Of a DNA stretch of 64,000 bases, positions 8,542-17,680 are shown one piece after another (position 1 is the stretch's first letter; each line of letters opens with the position of its first letter). Origin of the DNA: an uncultured Muribaculaceae bacterium (GTDB lineage: Bacteria > Bacteroidota > Bacteroidia > Bacteroidales > Muribaculaceae); NCBI GenBank assembly GCA_910578385.1, contig CAJTQV010000012.1, positions 46,095-110,094 of the forward strand. Reading direction: 5' to 3'. The notes beneath the pieces are model-generated. The model was not told where the DNA came from. It made no database searches and worked only from the letters and a program-made list of their open reading frames with translations. Position numbers and translations under genes: made by a program.

Positions 8542-10998
8542 TCAGATGAACAGTGAGGCGATGCGGAAGGTGGCGAAGGCGAGTACCCAGGCCAGTACTG
8601 TGTTGTAGAGCACCGAGAAGGCTGTGTATTTCCAGCTGCCGGTCTCGCGGGTTATCGCCGCCAAGGTCGCTATGCAGGGGAAGTAGAGCAACACAAACAC
8701 AAGGAAGGCCAGTGCCGAGGCTTCGTTGAAGGGTGTCTCGCCTGTTATCTTCGACGGCGTGCTGAGTCGAGTGGAGAGTGCTTCGGCATCGTCATCGCCT
8801 ACGTAAAGCACGCCGAGTGTAGAGACCACCACCTCTTTCGCAGCAGCTCCGGCTATAAGCGAAACGCAGGTCTTCCAACCGAATTCCATCGGACGTACCA
8901 CCGGCTCGACAGCCTTGCCGACATAACCAAGGATTGAGTGCTCCTGCTGGTATTCGGTGGTCACAAGTTCCTCTATGTCGTCGGCAGAATTCTCAGCTAA
9001 TGTTGTAGCCGGCATCTCAGCCAATGCCTCGGTGCGGTATGTCTCGGGCACATCCTCGGGCACATAGTGGGGGAAGTAGGAGAGTGCCCAGATTATGATC
9101 GAGGCTACAAGTATGAGTCCTCCCATCTTCTTGAGATACTGCTCGGCTTTGCCCCACATGTTGCGCATGGTGGCCTTGAAGGTCGGCATACGGTAGGGGG
9201 GCAGCTCCATCACAAAGGGTGTCTCGTCTGCCTTGAACCAGAACTTGCGCATTATCTTGGCCGTGAGCACAGCAACGATTATACCCAACAGATACAAGCC
9301 GACAAACACCCACGCTCCATATTGCGGGAAGAATGCTCCGGCCAACAATACGTAGATCGGTATTCGCGCCGAACAACTCATGAACGGATTGATCAGGATT
9401 GTTATCAACCGGCTCGACTTGCTCTCGATGATTCGCGTTGACATGATGGCCGGCACGTTGCAGCCGAAACCCATCACGAGCGGTATGAACGATTTTCCGT
9501 GAAGCCCCATCTTGTGCATCAGCTTGTCCATGATGAACGCGACTCGTGCCATGTAGCCTGAATCCTCCATAAATGAGATGAAGGCGTAAAGTATGAGGAT
9601 GTTCGGCAGGAAGACAATCACGCCGCCCACGCCGCCGATTATTCCGTCGAGCAGCAGGTCTTTGAGAGGCCCATCGGTCATGTATTCTCCGATCAGTCCT
9701 GAAATCCATGAGACAAGACTCTCGATCCACTCCATCGGGTAACTTCCCAACTGGAACGTGGCCCAGAACATCACCCACATCACTATGAGGAATATCGGGA
9801 ATCCGAAGAGTTTGTTGGTCACGAAGGTGTCTATTATCTTGGTTGACTTCTCCTCTTTTTCGAGCGAACCATCCATGGTCTCGCGCAATGCACCTTGGAT
9901 AAATCCATATTTGTCGGCCGATATTGCCGAGGTCACGTCTTCCTGAAGCTTATCCGATATGCGGGCATCCTCACGGTCGCGCAACTCGCTCCATTTGCTG
10001 TAGCTCGGATTGTCGCTGAGCATCTTTTCAACCTCGGGGTCGCGCTCTATGAACTTGATTGCAAGGAAGCGGGGTGAGAAGTGGTCTGACACGGTCGGGT
10101 CATTCTTGAACTCACGGTTGAAAATAGACACAGTCTGCTCTATCTCCGGGTTCATGTTGACGTGTATATGCCGCGTGTCGGGGTTGGTCATCTCATAGAC
10201 CTCTATCACGGTGTCGAGGAGTTTGTCTATTCCCCATCCGGTAGAGGCAATGGTCGGCACGAACGGCACACCAAGCATCTTGCCGAGCGACTCGTAATCG
10301 AGCTTGGCGTTCGATTTCTTAAGCTCGTCGTACATGTTGAGGTCAACCACCATCGGCAGGTTCATGTCGATCAGCTCTGTGGTGAGGTAGAGGTTGCGCT
10401 CCAGGTTCGAGGCTACCACCACATTCACGAGAACGTCGGGTGTCTCCTCGCGCAGATAACGCATCACATAGAGTTCCTCGGGCGAGTAGGCCGACAGCGA
10501 GTAGGTTCCGGGCAGGTCCACTATGTTAAGCCGGTAGCCTTTGTAACGAAGTGTTCCCTCCTTGGCATCGACCGTCACCCCGGCGTAGTTGCCCACATGC
10601 TCACGCGCGCCCGACACCATATTGAACAGGGATGTCTTGCCGCAGTTAGGATTACCCAACAGTGCTATGTTGATAATCTTGTCGCTGCGCAGGCGGTCGC
10701 CGATGTGTCCTACTTCGGTGTGCTCCGAAGTGTCAGCTGCACGGTCGGCATGGTCGGACGATGCGTTCCAATCCTCTAAAAGTTCAACTTCCACAAGGTT
10801 GGCTTCGGCGCGTCGCAGGGATACCTCATATCCCATCAGCGCATATTTTACCGGATCCTGCAGCGGTGCGTTGAGTATCACGCTCACTTCGCGCCCGCGC
10901 ACAAATCCCATTTCCATCACGCGCTTTCGGAAAGCCCCGTGACCGAATATCTTTGTAATGACGCCGGTTTGTCCCGGCTTAAGATCTGACAGTCGCAT
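8542..10998 (-). CDS. feoB: Ferrous iron transporter, FeoA-FeoB fusion
   Basis: An inner-membrane Fe(II) importer. Residues 1 to ~75 form a FeoA SH3-like domain (MRLSDLKPGQTGVI). After a linker comes the FeoB GTPase domain with G1 GNPNCGKTS (about 115-123), the GNYAGVTVDA switch I region and DLPGTYSL (G3). The C-terminal half is polytopic with gate repeats; MGFGCNVPAIMSTR carries the conserved pore cysteine. FeoA-FeoB fusions are usual in Bacteroidetes. The ATG at 10998 is chosen although the frame opens further upstream, because a well-matched promoter (11082-11113) would place the transcript start downstream of any earlier codon. Confidence 0.96.
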   Translation of the reverse strand: MRLSDLKPGQTGVITKIFGHGAFRKRVMEMGFVRGREVSVILNAPLQDPVKYALMGYEVSLRRAEANLVEVELLEDWNASSDHADRAADTSEHTEVGHIGDRLRSDKIINIALLGNPNCGKTSLFNMVSGAREHVGNYAGVTVDAKEGTLRYKGYRLNIVDLPGTYSLSAYSPEELYVMRYLREETPDVLVNVVVASNLERNLYLTTELIDMNLPMVVDLNMYDELKKSNAKLDYESLGKMLGVPFVPTIASTGWGIDKLLDTVIEVYEMTNPDTRHIHVNMNPEIEQTVSIFNREFKNDPTVSDHFSPRFLAIKFIERDPEVEKMLSDNPSYSKWSELRDREDARISDKLQEDVTSAISADKYGFIQGALRETMDGSLEKEEKSTKIIDTFVTNKLFGFPIFLIVMWVMFWATFQLGSYPMEWIESLVSWISGLIGEYMTDGPLKDLLLDGIIGGVGGVIVFLPNILILYAFISFMEDSGYMARVAFIMDKLMHKMGLHGKSFIPLVMGFGCNVPAIMSTRIIESKSSRLITILINPFMSCSARIPIYVLLAGAFFPQYGAWVFVGLYLLGIIVAVLTAKIMRKFWFKADETPFVMELPPYRMPTFKATMRNMWGKAEQYLKKMGGLILVASIIIWALSYFPHYVPEDVPETYRTEALAEMPATTLAENSADDIEELVTTEYQQEHSILGYVGKAVEPVVRPMEFGWKTCVSLIAGAAAKEVVVSTLGVLYVGDDDAEALSTRLSTPSKITGETPFNEASALAFLVFVLLYFPCIATLAAITRETGSWKYTAFSVLYNTVLAWVLAFATFRIASLFI

Positions 10999-11081
10999 AA
11001 ATTTGACTTGGATGATTTCCGCCGTCCCCGTATGTCGCAATGCGGACCGGAGCCGACGGCTTGAAAAAATAATTGTCACCG

Positions 11082-11113
11082 CAAAATTACAACCAATTAT
11101 CGGCGCAGCCAAA
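11082..11113 (-). promoter_or_regulatory. feoAB promoter
   Basis: The minus strand has TTTG (11110-11113), a 20-nt spacer and TAATTTTG (11082-11089), a full match to the Bacteroidetes -33/-7 consensus. The inferred transcript start near 11078 gives a leader of about 80 nt. No Fur-like palindrome was recognised. Confidence 0.75.
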
Positions 11114-11164
11114 TGCGCACCCTCAAAATACCCTTATTAGGGTATTGCTCCGCACATCATGTGC

Positions 11165-11198
11165 AAAAAAACGCTGCGTCCCGTGCGGGGCGCAGCGT
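11165..11198 (-). terminator. Intrinsic terminator after the S9 peptidase
   Basis: Stem ACGCTGCG/CGCAGCGT (11171-11178 with 11191-11198) with an inner CCC/GGG pairing. On the minus strand a run of six or more T follows. It lies 43 nt beyond the S9 peptidase stop. Confidence 0.85.
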
Positions 11199-11240
11199 CT
11201 GTATGCCGGTTCCGGGTTACCCGGAAATAATCGGTTCTGA

Positions 11241-13394
11241 TTATCTCTGCTGTGCTGAGTCTACCTCTTCTCCTGCTGTCTTTTCAGCGGGTGCGGCATT
11301 CTTCAGATGCTTGTCGAGGAAGCGGAAGAATGTGCGCTGCCAGAGGATGGCGTTCTGGGGCTTGAGCACCCAGTGGTTCTCGTCGGGGAATACGAGCATC
11401 TCAGCCTCAAGACCATGCATCTTGGCTGCGTTGAATGCCTGCATACCCTGCGATGCGAGGATGCGGTAGTCAAGCTCTCCGACGGTGATGAGCATCGGGG
11501 CTGTCCAGTTGTTCACGTAGCGATGGGGTGAGTTGGCGTATGTGCGCTGTGCTGTCGCGTTCTCTTTCTCCCAGTACGGGCCACCGAGGTCGAAGTCGGC
11601 GAACCACATCTCTTCTGTCTCAAGATACTGGGCCTCTACGTTGAAGATACCGGCGTGAGCCACGAGTGCGGCATAGCGGCCGTCGTTATGACCGGCGAGC
11701 CAGTATACGGAGAAACCGCCGTAGCTTGCGCCGATTGCACCTACATGGTCAGCGTCAACATAGGGACGGCTCTTGATGTAGTCGGTTGCCGAGAAATAGT
11801 CCTGCATGTTCTGGCCGCCGTAGTCGCCTGAAATCTGACGGTTCCATGCGGTGCCGAAGCCGGGCACGCCGTGACGGTTGGGGGCGATCACGATATATCC
11901 GTGTGCGGCCATGATCATGAAGTTCCAGCGGTAGCTCCAGAACTGGCTCACAGCCTGCTGCGGACCACCCTGGCAGTAGAGGATGGCGGGATATTTCTTG
12001 TTCGGGTCGAAGTCGGGGGGGAGAATCTCCCAGCATGTCATCTGGCCGCCGTCGGTGGTCGGTACGATGACTTTCTTCACTTCGCCGAGCTTGAGCTGGT
12101 CGAGAAGTTCCTTGTTGACTGTGGTGAGCTGGTCGGCCTTGTCTTTGCTTACAGCGAAGATCTCGTTGGGTTCGCGCATTGAGTGGCGGAGTGCGATTGC
12201 GGCGTTGTCGGCCACGGGCACCACGCTTGCGTAGTCATACTGTCCGGTCACGATTGTGTCGATGGCGCAGGTGTTCACATCGATTGTGAAGACGGGTGCC
12301 ACACCCTGATAGTATCCGGTGAACCAGATGCTCTTGCCGTTCTTCGCCCATGCTATCTGCTCGGGCCAGTAGTCCCAGTTGGCGGTGAGGTCACGGGTCT
12401 GACGGCTCTTCATATCCATCACCATCAGGCGCTTCTTGTCGCTCTCATATTTGGCAGTGGGCATCGAGAGCCATGCGAGAGTGTTGCCGTCGGGCGAGAA
12501 CACGGGGTCTGTGTCATAGCCGGGGAATTCCTCACCCTTGGTAAGGGTCTCGGTCTCACCGCTCGCGAGGTCGTACATATAGAGGTTGGAGTCGGTCGAG
12601 AACACGTAATCCATGCCTTTGAGCTTGCGGCTCACGTAAACGAGCTTCGTGCCGTCGGGACTCCATGCGAACGACTCGGCACCGCCGAACGGACGGACAG
12701 GACACTCGAAAGGCTCACCCTGCATGATGTCTTTTGCATTCTTTACCTCGCCGTCGAGGTCAGCCACGAAGGGGTGGGGGATTTTTGTCACCCATTCATC
12801 CCAGTGCTTGTAACCGAGGTCATCGACCACACGGCCTGTTGTCTTGGGCAGGTCTTTGAAAAGCTCCTCGTCGTTCTTGTTATAGTCGTCGATTGCTGAT
12901 GCGAACACCACATGCTTGCCGTCGGGGCTGATTTTGAAGCATTCTATTCCGTTGGCCTCGCTTGAGAGTCTTTTCTCACCGGTGCCGTCGGCGTTCATGC
13001 TGAAAATCTGGGTTGCGTCGGTTTCCTTGTCGTGACGCAGGAATGCAATTTTCTTGCCATCCTCGATCCATTGCAGGTTCGACTCGGAGCCTACGGTCTT
13101 GGTGAGGCGAGTCATATTCTGGCCGTCGGCATCCATGATGTAGATTTCCGCATTGCCCTTGTTTTCCTGAATATCTTCGTAGGTAAGGGTGAAGATAATC
13201 TTTGTACCGTCGGGCGAGGGGATAGCCTCGGAGATGCGGCCGAAGGCTTCGAGCACTTCGGGCGTGAGCATACCGTTCTCAATCTTGATGTCCGGCTTCT
13301 CAATCAGTTTGGCATCGCCACCACTCTTGTCAGAGCAGGCAGTCAGAGCCAATGGCAATAACATTGCACACATTTTCAATCCTGTTTTGTTCAT
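11241..13394 (-). CDS. S9-family prolyl oligopeptidase-like lipoprotein (DPP5-like)
   Basis: A secreted serine peptidase, probably cleaving short peptides in the periplasm. The N-terminus is a lipoprotein signal with lipobox LALTAC, Cys at about residue 20. Residues ~40-430 contain WD40/TolB-like propeller repeats (ISPDGKHVVF, FSPDGNTLAW). The C-terminal alpha/beta hydrolase domain carries nucleophile Ser557 in GASYGGF, Asp in GELDYRI and His in PDENHW. Domain order and length (717 aa) fit dipeptidyl-peptidase 5-like enzymes; substrate specificity is inferred. It begins 7 nt after the ygiQ-like stop, so it is probably the last gene of a uvrB-ygiQ-peptidase operon. Confidence 0.88.
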   Translation of the reverse strand: MNKTGLKMCAMLLPLALTACSDKSGGDAKLIEKPDIKIENGMLTPEVLEAFGRISEAIPSPDGTKIIFTLTYEDIQENKGNAEIYIMDADGQNMTRLTKTVGSESNLQWIEDGKKIAFLRHDKETDATQIFSMNADGTGEKRLSSEANGIECFKISPDGKHVVFASAIDDYNKNDEELFKDLPKTTGRVVDDLGYKHWDEWVTKIPHPFVADLDGEVKNAKDIMQGEPFECPVRPFGGAESFAWSPDGTKLVYVSRKLKGMDYVFSTDSNLYMYDLASGETETLTKGEEFPGYDTDPVFSPDGNTLAWLSMPTAKYESDKKRLMVMDMKSRQTRDLTANWDYWPEQIAWAKNGKSIWFTGYYQGVAPVFTIDVNTCAIDTIVTGQYDYASVVPVADNAAIALRHSMREPNEIFAVSKDKADQLTTVNKELLDQLKLGEVKKVIVPTTDGGQMTCWEILPPDFDPNKKYPAILYCQGGPQQAVSQFWSYRWNFMIMAAHGYIVIAPNRHGVPGFGTAWNRQISGDYGGQNMQDYFSATDYIKSRPYVDADHVGAIGASYGGFSVYWLAGHNDGRYAALVAHAGIFNVEAQYLETEEMWFADFDLGGPYWEKENATAQRTYANSPHRYVNNWTAPMLITVGELDYRILASQGMQAFNAAKMHGLEAEMLVFPDENHWVLKPQNAILWQRTFFRFLDKHLKNAAPAEKTAGEEVDSAQQR

Positions 13395-13401
13395 GATCTT
13401 T

Positions 13402-15351
13402 TTAGTGTTTTTTGGTATTACGGTTAAACTTATGTTTTATTTCATTCTTTTTTGTTCCCCGGCTGGTAGGTCTGTCGGACCTGTCAGACCTGTCAGACTT
13501 GTCAGACTTGTTATACCTGCCGCCTGTCGCGGCTCTTCCGCCCTGGGGGTAAAGTGCCTGAATCAGGTCCGGCCGGTGCATCTTCCTCAGCTCGGCGAGT
13601 ATTGACTGCCGGCTCTCCGGCTTCCACCAGAAGAAGAACTGCCTCTGGGCGAGTTTCTCTTTCTCGGTGCGGGCGGTGAATACTTTCTCTCCCGTGTACG
13701 GGTGATAGCCGGTATAGTAGATCTCAGTCGCCACGGTCATGGGTGTAGGTGTAAAATCCTGCACTTGTTCGAGCTGAAAATTGAGATCTTTGGTTATTGC
13801 TGCCAACTCTGCCATGTGCTCTTCCCGACATGCCGGGTGTGACGATATGAAGTAGGGTATGAGCTGCTGGCGCAATCCGGCCTCAGCGTTGGTGCGGTCG
13901 AATATGCGCTTGAACTTGCGGAACTGGTCGAAGCCGGGCTTGCGCATACACATCAGCACTTCGTCCGATGTGTGTTCAGGTGCCACCTTCAACCGTCCGC
14001 TCACATGGTCGGTTATCAGCTCGCGCAGATAGTCGCGGTTCACGGCATCGGTCTTTGCCGAGCCAGAGGGTGCCATGGCGAGGTCGTAGCGCACACCGCT
14101 TCCGATGAATGATTTCTTCACTCCGGGCAGCGCGTCTACGGCGTGATACACGTCGAGCAGACGCGAATGGTCGTTGTCGAGGTTCGGACATGGTTTCGGA
14201 TGAAGGCATGAGGGGCGTGCGCATTTCTTGCAGATTGATTTGTCGCGTCCACCCATGGCGTACATGTTGGCCGACGGCCCTCCGAGGTCGGAGATGTAGC
14301 CTTTGAAGTCATCCATCTGTGTAACTTGCCGCGCCTCGCGCACAATCGATTCTTTCGAGCGCGATGCGATGAATTTACCCTGATGCGCCGAGATGGTGCA
14401 GAACGCGCAACCACCGAAGCAGCCACGGTGCATGTTGACCGAGTGGCGGATCATCTCGTAGGCGGGTATGGTCTTTCCTTTGTAGCGTGGATGTGGCACA
14501 CGTGTGTAGGGCAGGTCGAACGACGCGTCAATCTCACCTGTCGTCATCGGCGGCAACATCGGGTTGACCTGTATCATCTTCCCTTTGGCCTGCTGCCATA
14601 TCACGGCACCGGAGTATTTGTTCGACTCCTCCTCTACATGCCTGAAGTTGAGGGCCTGAAGTTTCTTGTTCTTCAGACACTCCTCGTAGCTGTGCAGCAC
14701 AATGTCTCCTTCCGACGGTTTACCGTCAGATAAAAAGGCAATTTGTTGCACATCTGTAATATCTTTTATACTCTCACCTTTGTCAAGGCGTGCTGCGATT
14801 TCAAGTATGGTCCGCTCTCCCATACCGTATGACAGTATGTCTACCGGTGCGTCAATCAGTATGGAGGGGCGCAGTCTGTCTTCCCAGTAGTCGTAGTGTG
14901 CCACGCGGCGCAACGATGCCTCGATGCCTCCGGCTATGACCGGAACGTCTGGATAAAGCTCCTTGAGTATGCGTGAGTAGACTATTGTCGGCATGTCGGG
15001 GCGCATCCCGTGCCGTCCGCCGGCTGTATATGCGTCGTCATGGCGCAGACGGCGGTTGGCGGTGTAATGGTTCACCATCGAGTCCATAGCTCCGGCCGAT
15101 ACACCGAAGAAAAGGCGTGGTGCCCCGAGTTTCTTGAAGTCGCGCAGATCGTCGCGCCAGTTGGGCTGGGGGACAATCGCGACCTTGTAACCGGCTTTCT
15201 GGAGCGTGCGCCCTATGACTGCCGCGCCAAACGACGGGTGGTCCACATACGCGTCGCCCGTGAAGAGTATCACATCGGCACGGTCCCAGCCGAGGGCATC
15301 CATCTCGTCGCGCGAGGTGGGCAGGAAATCAGTTCGCTGAAACATCGGCAT
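13402..15351 (-). CDS. YgiQ-family radical SAM protein
   Basis: A 649-residue radical SAM protein of the YgiQ family, whose reaction is unknown. An N-terminal domain resembling B12-binding folds (DVILFTGDAYVDHPSFGAAV) precedes the [4Fe-4S]/SAM motif CFGGCAFC (Cys-x3-Cys-x2-Cys). A second Cys-rich segment, CKKCARPSCLHPKPCPN, follows. The start overlaps the end of uvrB by 23 nt, showing translational coupling. The C-terminus is odd: a 9-bp tandem array adds SDKSDRSDRSDR followed by a basic tail, probably dispensable. Confidence 0.92.
   Translation of the reverse strand: MPMFQRTDFLPTSRDEMDALGWDRADVILFTGDAYVDHPSFGAAVIGRTLQKAGYKVAIVPQPNWRDDLRDFKKLGAPRLFFGVSAGAMDSMVNHYTANRRLRHDDAYTAGGRHGMRPDMPTIVYSRILKELYPDVPVIAGGIEASLRRVAHYDYWEDRLRPSILIDAPVDILSYGMGERTILEIAARLDKGESIKDITDVQQIAFLSDGKPSEGDIVLHSYEECLKNKKLQALNFRHVEEESNKYSGAVIWQQAKGKMIQVNPMLPPMTTGEIDASFDLPYTRVPHPRYKGKTIPAYEMIRHSVNMHRGCFGGCAFCTISAHQGKFIASRSKESIVREARQVTQMDDFKGYISDLGGPSANMYAMGGRDKSICKKCARPSCLHPKPCPNLDNDHSRLLDVYHAVDALPGVKKSFIGSGVRYDLAMAPSGSAKTDAVNRDYLRELITDHVSGRLKVAPEHTSDEVLMCMRKPGFDQFRKFKRIFDRTNAEAGLRQQLIPYFISSHPACREEHMAELAAITKDLNFQLEQVQDFTPTPMTVATEIYYTGYHPYTGEKVFTARTEKEKLAQRQFFFWWKPESRQSILAELRKMHRPDLIQALYPQGGRAATGGRYNKSDKSDRSDRSDRPTSRGTKKNEIKHKFNRNTKKH
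13470..13523 (-). repeat. 9-bp tandem array inside the 3' end of ygiQ-like gene
   Basis: About six units of period 9, plus-strand best copies ACCTGTCAG, lie inside the last 40 codons of the radical SAM gene and encode Ser-Asp-Arg/Lys repeats. The period matches the arrays at 7541-7750 and 54101-54154, but the unit sequence differs. Confidence 0.8.
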
Positions 15352-17470
15352 TCTCTTTTATCAGTGACTCGCGGTGGTCCTGAAGGTTTATCAGTTCGTC
15401 ACGCAGTTGAGCGGCCTCTATGAAGTCGGTGCGCTTTGCGGCGGCAATCATGTCGCGCTGCACTTTCTCTATGCGCTTCTCTATCTCAGGGAGGCTCATG
15501 TACTCTATGACCGGGTCGGCGGCAAATACGGCCTCGTGTTCCTCCTCTATATATGGACGCGGGGCTTTCTGACCGCCGGCGGATTTCGGTGTCACCGGTG
15601 ACGTTGGTCTTTGCGACGGAGCTACACGGCCTTTCGACATCTTCGACTTGTCAGCTTTCTTGTCGCCGCCTTCGTAGATTTCAATAAGGTCGTTGCCCGA
15701 TTTCTTGACAATCGGGGTGGGGGTTATGCCATGCTCCATGTTGTAGGCCATCTGTTTGGCGCGACGGCGTTCGGTCTCGTCGATGGTACGCTGCATGGAG
15801 TCTGTTACCTTGTCGGCATACATTATCACCTTGCCGTGGACGTTTCGGGCTGCGCGTCCTGCTGTCTGTGTAAGCGAGCGGTGGTTGCGCAGGAATCCCT
15901 CTTTGTCGGCATCGAGGATAGCCACGAGGCTCACCTGAGGCAGGTCAAGACCCTCGCGGAGCAGGTTTACGCCGATAAGCACGTCGTAGGTGCCTTGCCG
16001 CAGGTCTTCCAATATCCTTATTCGTTCCAGGGTATCGACATCGCTGTGTATATAGGCTGAGTTTATGCCCCATTTTATAAGGTGACGGTTTAGCTCCTCG
16101 GCCATGCGCTTGGTGAGCGTGGTGACAAGCACGCGCTGGTCGGCCTCTATGCGGAGACGTATCTCCTCCATCAGGTCGTCTATCTGGTTGAGCGTCGGCC
16201 GAACCTCAATCTCGGGGTCGAGAAGTCCGGTGGGGCGTATAACCTGCTCGGTGAATATTCCCTCGGTCTGCTGCATCTCGTAGTCTCCGGGAGTCGCGCT
16301 GACATATATCACCTGCGGGGTTAGCCGCTCGAATTCCTCGAATTTCAGCGGACGGTTGTCAATAGCCGCCGGGAGCCGGAAACCATATTCCACTAAGTTC
16401 ATCTTGCGCGAGAGGTCACCTCCGTTCATGCCGCGTATCTGCGGGAGAGTGACGTGGCTCTCGTCTATGATTGTCAGGAAGTCCTTGGGGAAGTAGTCGA
16501 GCAGACAGAACGGGCGCATACCCGGATCGCGGCCGTCGAAATAGCGTGAGTAGTTCTCTATGCCGCTGCAATGTCCGAGTTCCTTGATCATCTCAAGGTC
16601 GTAGGTCACACGTTCGCGCAGACGTTCGGCCTCCATTATGCGTCCTTCGCGGCGGAAGAAGTCACATTGGGCGCCGAGGTCGAGTGTAATCTTGTCAACG
16701 GCCTCCATAGTCCTTTCTTTCGACGACACGAAAATGTTGGCCGGGTAGATATTGAAGCCCTCAAGGTCTGTTATCGGCATTCCTGAATCGGGGTCTACGG
16801 TCTGGATTTTCTCGATTTCGTCGCCCCAGAACATCACTCGCAGCTGAATTTCCTCGAAAGAGAGCATTATGTCTACCGTGTCACCCTTCACGCGGAACTG
16901 TCCGCGCATAAGTTCCGTCTCGGTACGGCTGTATAGCGAATCGACGAGTTTCCGCAGGAACGCGTTCCTCGATATGCGGTCGCCGACCGATATTCGTACC
17001 ACGGTCTGGGCGAAATCCTCCGGATTACCCATACCGTATATACAGCTCACCGACGACACGACCACCACGTCGCGTCGGCCTGACAGCAGAGCGGCGGCGG
17101 TCGATAGACGCAGCTTGTCGATCTGCTCGTTGATCATCAGGTCTTTCTCTATATACTTGTCGGAGCCGGGTATGTATGCCTCCGGCTGATAGTAGTCATA
17201 GTAGCTCACGAAATACTGCACCGAGTTCTCCGGAAAGAAGTTCTTGAATTCCGAATAGAGCTGTGCGGCAAGGGTCTTGTTGTGCGACAGGATGAGCGTC
17301 GGACGCTTCACCTGCTGTATCACATTGGCCATGGTGAACGTCTTGCCGCTTCCTGTCACACCGAGCAGCGTCTGGTGCTTCTGTCCGTTGCGGACACCCT
17401 CGACGAGTTCGGCGATTGCTTCCGGCTGGTCGCCGGTAGGCGCATATTCCGATGTAAGTTTAAAATCCAT
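15329..17470 (-). CDS. uvrB: Excinuclease ABC subunit B
   Basis: The DNA-damage verification helicase of nucleotide excision repair, working with UvrA and UvrC. Walker A GVTGSGKT lies near residues 37-44, helicase motifs such as YVSATPGDYE and QTAGRAARN follow, and the C-terminal UVR motif (EKVQRDMIAAAKRTDFIEAA) binds UvrC or UvrA. A Lys/Ser/Pro-rich insert of about 60 residues precedes the UVR motif. I choose the ATG at 17470; the frame also has a TTG three codons upstream. A consensus promoter ends only six bases before this ATG, so the mRNA should have almost no leader. The gene leads the operon uvrB, ygiQ-like, S9 peptidase. Confidence 0.97.
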   Translation of the reverse strand: MDFKLTSEYAPTGDQPEAIAELVEGVRNGQKHQTLLGVTGSGKTFTMANVIQQVKRPTLILSHNKTLAAQLYSEFKNFFPENSVQYFVSYYDYYQPEAYIPGSDKYIEKDLMINEQIDKLRLSTAAALLSGRRDVVVVSSVSCIYGMGNPEDFAQTVVRISVGDRISRNAFLRKLVDSLYSRTETELMRGQFRVKGDTVDIMLSFEEIQLRVMFWGDEIEKIQTVDPDSGMPITDLEGFNIYPANIFVSSKERTMEAVDKITLDLGAQCDFFRREGRIMEAERLRERVTYDLEMIKELGHCSGIENYSRYFDGRDPGMRPFCLLDYFPKDFLTIIDESHVTLPQIRGMNGGDLSRKMNLVEYGFRLPAAIDNRPLKFEEFERLTPQVIYVSATPGDYEMQQTEGIFTEQVIRPTGLLDPEIEVRPTLNQIDDLMEEIRLRIEADQRVLVTTLTKRMAEELNRHLIKWGINSAYIHSDVDTLERIRILEDLRQGTYDVLIGVNLLREGLDLPQVSLVAILDADKEGFLRNHRSLTQTAGRAARNVHGKVIMYADKVTDSMQRTIDETERRRAKQMAYNMEHGITPTPIVKKSGNDLIEIYEGGDKKADKSKMSKGRVAPSQRPTSPVTPKSAGGQKAPRPYIEEEHEAVFAADPVIEYMSLPEIEKRIEKVQRDMIAAAKRTDFIEAAQLRDELINLQDHRESLIKENADVSAN

Positions 17471-17476
17471 AACTCG

Positions 17477-17508
17477 CAAATATAGCTAATTTCGGGCCAA
17501 AATCCAAA
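17477..17508 (-). promoter_or_regulatory. uvrB promoter, nearly leaderless
   Basis: On the minus strand: TTTG (17505-17508), exactly 20 nt, TATATTTG (17477-17484), then CGAGTT and the uvrB ATG at 17470. With the usual transcript start 3-7 nt past the -7 box, the leader would be 0-4 nt. Confidence 0.75.
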
Positions 17509-17588
17509 TAAAAATCACGGTAAAGACTACTAAAAAGTCCTAATAACCTTGAAATGTCACTTGTTTGTGCAGCAGGTAGCCGAAAAAT

Positions 17589-17619
17589 TTTGTTTTACGA
17601 ATTAAATTCAGTAATTTTG
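17589..17619 (+). promoter_or_regulatory. tpiA promoter
   Basis: TTTG (17589-17592), a 19-nt spacer and TAATTTTG (17612-17619) match the Bacteroidetes consensus. The inferred leader before the tpiA ATG is about 58 nt. It diverges from the uvrB promoter 80 bp away. Confidence 0.75.
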
Positions 17620-17680
17620 TACGATTAAGCGGGCATCCAATAGGATGGCCGCCTCAAATACCCTTTAATTTTTAAAGACA

